64,000 nucleotides of DNA from DATLHO01 sp035539855 (GTDB lineage: Bacteria > Bacteroidota > Ignavibacteria > OLB7): assembly GCA_035539855.1 (NCBI GenBank), contig DATLHO010000046.1, positions 6,475 through 70,474 on the forward strand, read 5' to 3'. Shown piece after piece: positions 61,431 through 64,000 of this stretch. Under the pieces are notes generated by a model. That model made no database searches. It was not told where the DNA came from and saw nothing but the letters and a program-made list of their open reading frames with translations. Positions within the stretch are counted from its first letter, which is position 1; each line of letters starts with the position of its first letter. A program made the translations under genes and the position numbers.

Positions 61431-61458
61431 TAATTGTAACGCTCTTCAGGAATAACAA
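61431..61458 (-). promoter_or_regulatory. Promoter-like pair of the candidate RNA (TTG-N17-TACAATTA)
   Basis: TTG (61458-61456) and TACAATTA (61438-61431) on the minus strand with 17 bases between. The -7 part departs from TAnnTTTG at two positions, but the spacing is right and it precedes the structured segment. Confidence 0.4.
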
Positions 61459-61490
61459 CCCGGGAGTGCGCCGATTTGTTACCCACCGCG

Positions 61491-61546
61491 AAAAAAAACT
61501 TCTACGGCCTGCGTTTTCCGCACGGGAAGGAGTCCGAACACCGTAG
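61491..61546 (-). terminator. Terminator after the TIGR01777 epimerase gene
   Basis: A stem CTACGG / CCGTAG encloses a nested TGCG-tttt-CGCA hairpin. On the minus strand it is followed by AAG and eight T (61498-61491), 36 bases past the stop at 61582. Confidence 0.65.
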
Positions 61547-61581
61547 GGACGCATCAGACGCCCGGCGAGTGCACGGCGGGC

Positions 61582-62511
61582 TCACCGCTTCAGCAGCGAC
61601 TCTAGCGCCTCGCGTACCTTCGGGTGCTCGAATCGGTATCCGAGCTCCGTCGTCCGCTTCGGCACAGCGTGCTGTCCGCCGGTGACCAGGATCGCGCCCT
61701 CGCCGAGCACCAGCTTGATCGCAAGCGCGGGCGCCGGAAAGAACGAAGGGCGCCCCATGGCCCGGCCGATCTCGTGGGCAAGCTCGCGATTGGTCACGAT
61801 TCCCGGTGCCACCGCGTTGACCGGTCCGCTGACGCGCTCGTCGTCGAGCGCCCAAAGCAGAATCCCGATCTCGTCGTCGATGTGGATCCAGGGCAACGGC
61901 TGTCGACCCGTGCCGATCGGGCCGCCGACGAAGAGCTTGAACGGAATCAGGAGCTTCTCGAGCGCGCCGCCGTCGGGATGCAAGACCACGCCGGTGCGCA
62001 CCAGCACGACGCGGACGCCGAGATCCCGTGCCCTCAGCGCCTCCGACTCCCAGTCGCGGGCCAGTTGGGCCATGAAGTCGTCGGCCGGCGGCGAGTCCTC
62101 GGTGACCGCTCCGGGGGGATTGGCGCCGTAGTACCCGACCGCACTTGCGTTGACGAGCACCGACGGAGGCTTCCCCGAGGAAGCGATCGCCGCGACGAGA
62201 TGGCGTGTCGACAGGATGCGGCTGTCGCGTGCGCGGCGCTTGAGATCCTCGTTCCAGCGCTCGCCGAGTGACGTTCCCGCGAGGTTGACGATCGCATCGG
62301 CTCCGTCGACGTGGGCGCGCCACGGTCCGTCGGCATCGGCGTCGGACCAGGGGACGAGCTCGACGCCGCGCCGAAGCGTCCGTCGCGCGCGCTCGACGCT
62401 GCGGACGAAGGCCGTGACCGAATCGCCCCGTTCGACCAGCCGGCCGACGAGTCGGGTTCCGAGAAAGCCGGTCGCTCCGGCCACGATGATTCGACGCCTG
62501 CCGTTGGTCAT
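61582..62511 (-). CDS. TIGR01777-family epimerase (second copy)
   Basis: 309 residues from ATG 62511, which has AGAGGCGG just upstream; upstream in-frame codons are low-complexity. It shows the same signatures as the copy at 39692: IIVAGATGFLGTRLVGRLVE, AIVNLAGTSLGERWNEDLKR, VLVNASAVGYYGANPPGAVT, and VVLVRTGVVLHPDGGALEKL, plus PWIHIDDEIGILLWAL. This copy is the more canonical family member (it keeps the NASAVGYYG motif). The enzymatic reaction of the family is not established. Monocistronic, divergent from rsgA, and ends at a T8 terminator. Confidence 0.9.
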   Translation of the reverse strand: MTNGRRRIIVAGATGFLGTRLVGRLVERGDSVTAFVRSVERARRTLRRGVELVPWSDADADGPWRAHVDGADAIVNLAGTSLGERWNEDLKRRARDSRILSTRHLVAAIASSGKPPSVLVNASAVGYYGANPPGAVTEDSPPADDFMAQLARDWESEALRARDLGVRVVLVRTGVVLHPDGGALEKLLIPFKLFVGGPIGTGRQPLPWIHIDDEIGILLWALDDERVSGPVNAVAPGIVTNRELAHEIGRAMGRPSFFPAPALAIKLVLGEGAILVTGGQHAVPKRTTELGYRFEHPKVREALESLLKR

Positions 62512-62663
62512 GCCGCCTCTTGTGAGCTTTGCCGCCGCTCGTTGATGTACCGAAGGATCCCGCGATTCGGTTTTCCCCCTCCCTACACTCATCCGTCGTC
62601 CCGTCCGATTCCGACGCCCTAGAGGGCACGGCTGCCGACTCCGCGCGCCGCACGGTCGGTGCG

Positions 62664-62670
62664 TATATTG
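62664..62670 (+). promoter_or_regulatory. -7 element TATATTG for rsgA
   Basis: TATATTG on the plus strand, 48 bases before ATG 62718, same form as the element before ruvX. Confidence 0.45.
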
Positions 62671-62717
62671 GAGGCCCGGCACGATCGGGGCGACCACCGA
62701 ACCGACGCGAGCATGTG

Positions 62718-63818
62718 ATGGCAGGCGACCGACAGGGTGATGGCAAACATAGCCGGTTGCGGCGAGCCCGAAAGGACTGGATCAAGGGCAACCGCGAGCG
62801 CGTCTCCCGAATCGACGCCGACGACGAGGCCGTCGCCGGCGGCCGCGAGAGCATGCGCCCGCGCGCGATCTCGATCGACGAGGCCGGTAGCGTCGAGCAT
62901 CTGCCGCGCGGCCAGGTCGTCCGCACTGAAAGCGGCCGCTACGAGGTCCGCCTCGACGATTCCGCTACCATACTTTCCTGCCAGGTCAAGCGCGGCGCCT
63001 CGACCGACAACGAGGGCTCGACGCTCGTCGTCGTCGGGGACTTCGTGCGCGTGCAGCCGCTGGAGGAGGGGCGCGCGCTGATCTTCCACGTCGAGGAGCG
63101 TCGCAGCCACCTCGGCCGCGCGGCCGCCGGCGGCAAGCGCTACCAGCAGGTCGTCGCCGCCAACGTCGACGTGATCCTGTGCACGATCGCGGCCGATCGT
63201 CCGGACTTCCGACGCACGGTACTCGACCGCTTCATCGTCGCGACGCTTCTCGGGGGAGCCGACCCGTTCATCGTCGTCAACAAGGTCGACACGCTCGACG
63301 ACGTGCTGGCGGAGCTCATCGGCGAGGAGGTCGAGGTCTACGAGGAGCTCGGTTACCCGATCTACTTCATCAGCGCTGTGACCGGCGAGGGGCTCGACGC
63401 CCTGCGCGCCGCGATCGGCGAGCGCACGGCCGCGTTCGTCGGGCAGTCCGGCGCCGGCAAGTCGACGATCACGAATTCCCTCGTCGGCACCGACGAGCGC
63501 CGCACCGGCGAGGTGCGCGAAAAGGACCGCCGGGGCATTCACACGACGGTCGACTCGATCATGCTGCCGCTGGCCGGGGGCGGCTGGCTCATCGATACGC
63601 CGGGGCTCAGGGAGTTCGGGATCTGGGATCTCGAGCCCGAGGAGCTCGACGGCTACTTCGTCGAGTTCGGCGAGTTCCTTCAGAAGTGCCGGTACCTCCC
63701 CTGCACGCACACGCACGAGCCCGGCTGCGCCGTGCGCGACGCGGTCGAGAAAGGCCAGATCGACGAGGGCCGCTACGAGAGCTACCTGTCGATCTTCGAG
63801 TCCCTCAAGGAACAATGA
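62718..63818 (+). CDS. rsgA: Ribosome small subunit-dependent GTPase RsgA
   Basis: 366 residues from ATG 62718; the longer upstream frame crosses the promoter. A circularly permuted GTPase that checks late 30S assembly. An N-terminal basic tail and OB-fold (VVRTESGRYEVRLDDSATIL, GDFVRVQPLEEG) precede the G domain, in which G4 (VNKVDTLDD) comes before G1 (FVGQSGAGKSTITNSL), G2 (GIHTT) and G3 (IDTPGLREFG). The C-terminal zinc finger is seen in CRYLPCTHTHEPGC. Length fits the family with a somewhat long N-terminus. Its stop overlaps the start of the next gene (ATGA). Confidence 0.95.
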   Translation: MAGDRQGDGKHSRLRRARKDWIKGNRERVSRIDADDEAVAGGRESMRPRAISIDEAGSVEHLPRGQVVRTESGRYEVRLDDSATILSCQVKRGASTDNEGSTLVVVGDFVRVQPLEEGRALIFHVEERRSHLGRAAAGGKRYQQVVAANVDVILCTIAADRPDFRRTVLDRFIVATLLGGADPFIVVNKVDTLDDVLAELIGEEVEVYEELGYPIYFISAVTGEGLDALRAAIGERTAAFVGQSGAGKSTITNSLVGTDERRTGEVREKDRRGIHTTVDSIMLPLAGGGWLIDTPGLREFGIWDLEPEELDGYFVEFGEFLQKCRYLPCTHTHEPGCAVRDAVEKGQIDEGRYESYLSIFESLKEQ

Positions 63819-64000
63819 AACCCCTCTCCCTCGAAATAGCCGGACTCAACAGCTTCCGGCGGAAGCAGGTGATCGAGTTCGGCGCGCTGCTGGAAGATGG
63901 CCTCTTCGGCATCTTCGGTCCGACCGGCAGCGGCAAGTCGTCGATCCTCGACGCGATCACGCTCGCCCTGTACGGGCGGGTCAAGCGCGCGCAGGGAGGC
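63815..64000 (+). CDS. sbcC: SbcC/Rad50-like exonuclease ATPase subunit, N-terminal part (cut by window edge)
   Basis: The first 62 residues are visible. The opening KPLSLEIAGLNSFRRKQVIE is followed by a Walker A motif in GIFGPTGSGKSSILDAITLA and the LYGRV segment typical of SbcC. SbcC works with the SbcD nuclease to cleave hairpins and protein-blocked DNA ends. The start overlaps the rsgA stop by 4 bases. The rest, including the coiled coils and Walker B, lies beyond the window. Confidence 0.85.
   Translation, partial: MKPLSLEIAGLNSFRRKQVIEFGALLEDGLFGIFGPTGSGKSSILDAITLALYGRVKRAQGG

Noticed and set aside
61011..61554. Overlapping minus-strand frames of 126-136 codons over the candidate RNA
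   Set aside because: They cross one or two intrinsic terminators and have Arg/Ser/Pro-rich composition typical of noncoding GC-rich sequence.

Overview
The window is GC-rich (about two thirds G+C by eye) and most likely comes from a Bacteroidota/Chlorobiota (FCB group) chromosome; a Kapabacteria- or Ignavibacteria-like lineage would fit, but this is inferred from gene content and not from a phylogeny. Two signals support it. At least eight secreted proteins end in a type IX secretion (T9SS) sorting domain, and many promoters carry the Bacteroidota -7 element TAnnTTTG (or TATCTTCG, TATCTTGG, TATATTG), some with a TTG about 17-21 bases upstream. There are no rRNA or tRNA genes, insertion sequences, CRISPR arrays or prophage genes. 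T9SS machinery is not in the window, only its cargo.

Region by region. 1-18 kb: a TPR plus LuxR-like regulator cut by the left edge and with an apparent frameshift; a seven-repeat SBBP propeller; two tandem paralogous T9SS cargo proteins; a 1321-residue IgGFc-binding-like cargo protein; a WD40 cargo protein; and a BNR/YCF48-like cargo protein whose 5' end looks replaced. 18-27 kb: a TPR histidine kinase, an RND efflux operon whose TolC gene lacks its middle, and divergent nhaA. 27-36 kb: a GH20-like cargo protein behind a tandemly duplicated promoter, then a tight operon of S9 peptidase, PLP decarboxylase, adenine deaminase and a TolB-like lipoprotein. 36-48 kb: sugar-nucleotide and polysaccharide genes (UXS, methyltransferase, flippase, fused dehydrogenase, glycosyltransferase), three related small outer-membrane barrels, an MGMT-like protein and ruvX. 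47.7-51.7 kb: the housekeeping set ffh-rpsP-rimM-trmD-rplS. 51.7-53.6 kb: an NTF2-like protein and an ankyrin protein.

The most interesting block is 53.6-60.6 kb. A promoter and a cobalamin riboswitch precede four overlapping genes: two T9SS cargo proteins, a BtuB-type TonB receptor and a BtuG-like propeller lipoprotein. This looks like a B12 capture operon in which additional surface proteins are delivered by T9SS. After it come a small conserved-looking protein of unknown function, a candidate structured RNA gene (about 61.19-61.43 kb) with its own promoter and terminator, a TIGR01777 epimerase, rsgA, and the start of an sbcC-like gene at the right edge.

Two G/C homopolymers (1684-1687 and 18187-18193) sit exactly where a coding frame breaks, so single-base undercalls are possible. 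Long antisense reading frames are common here because of the high GC; they have been left out.
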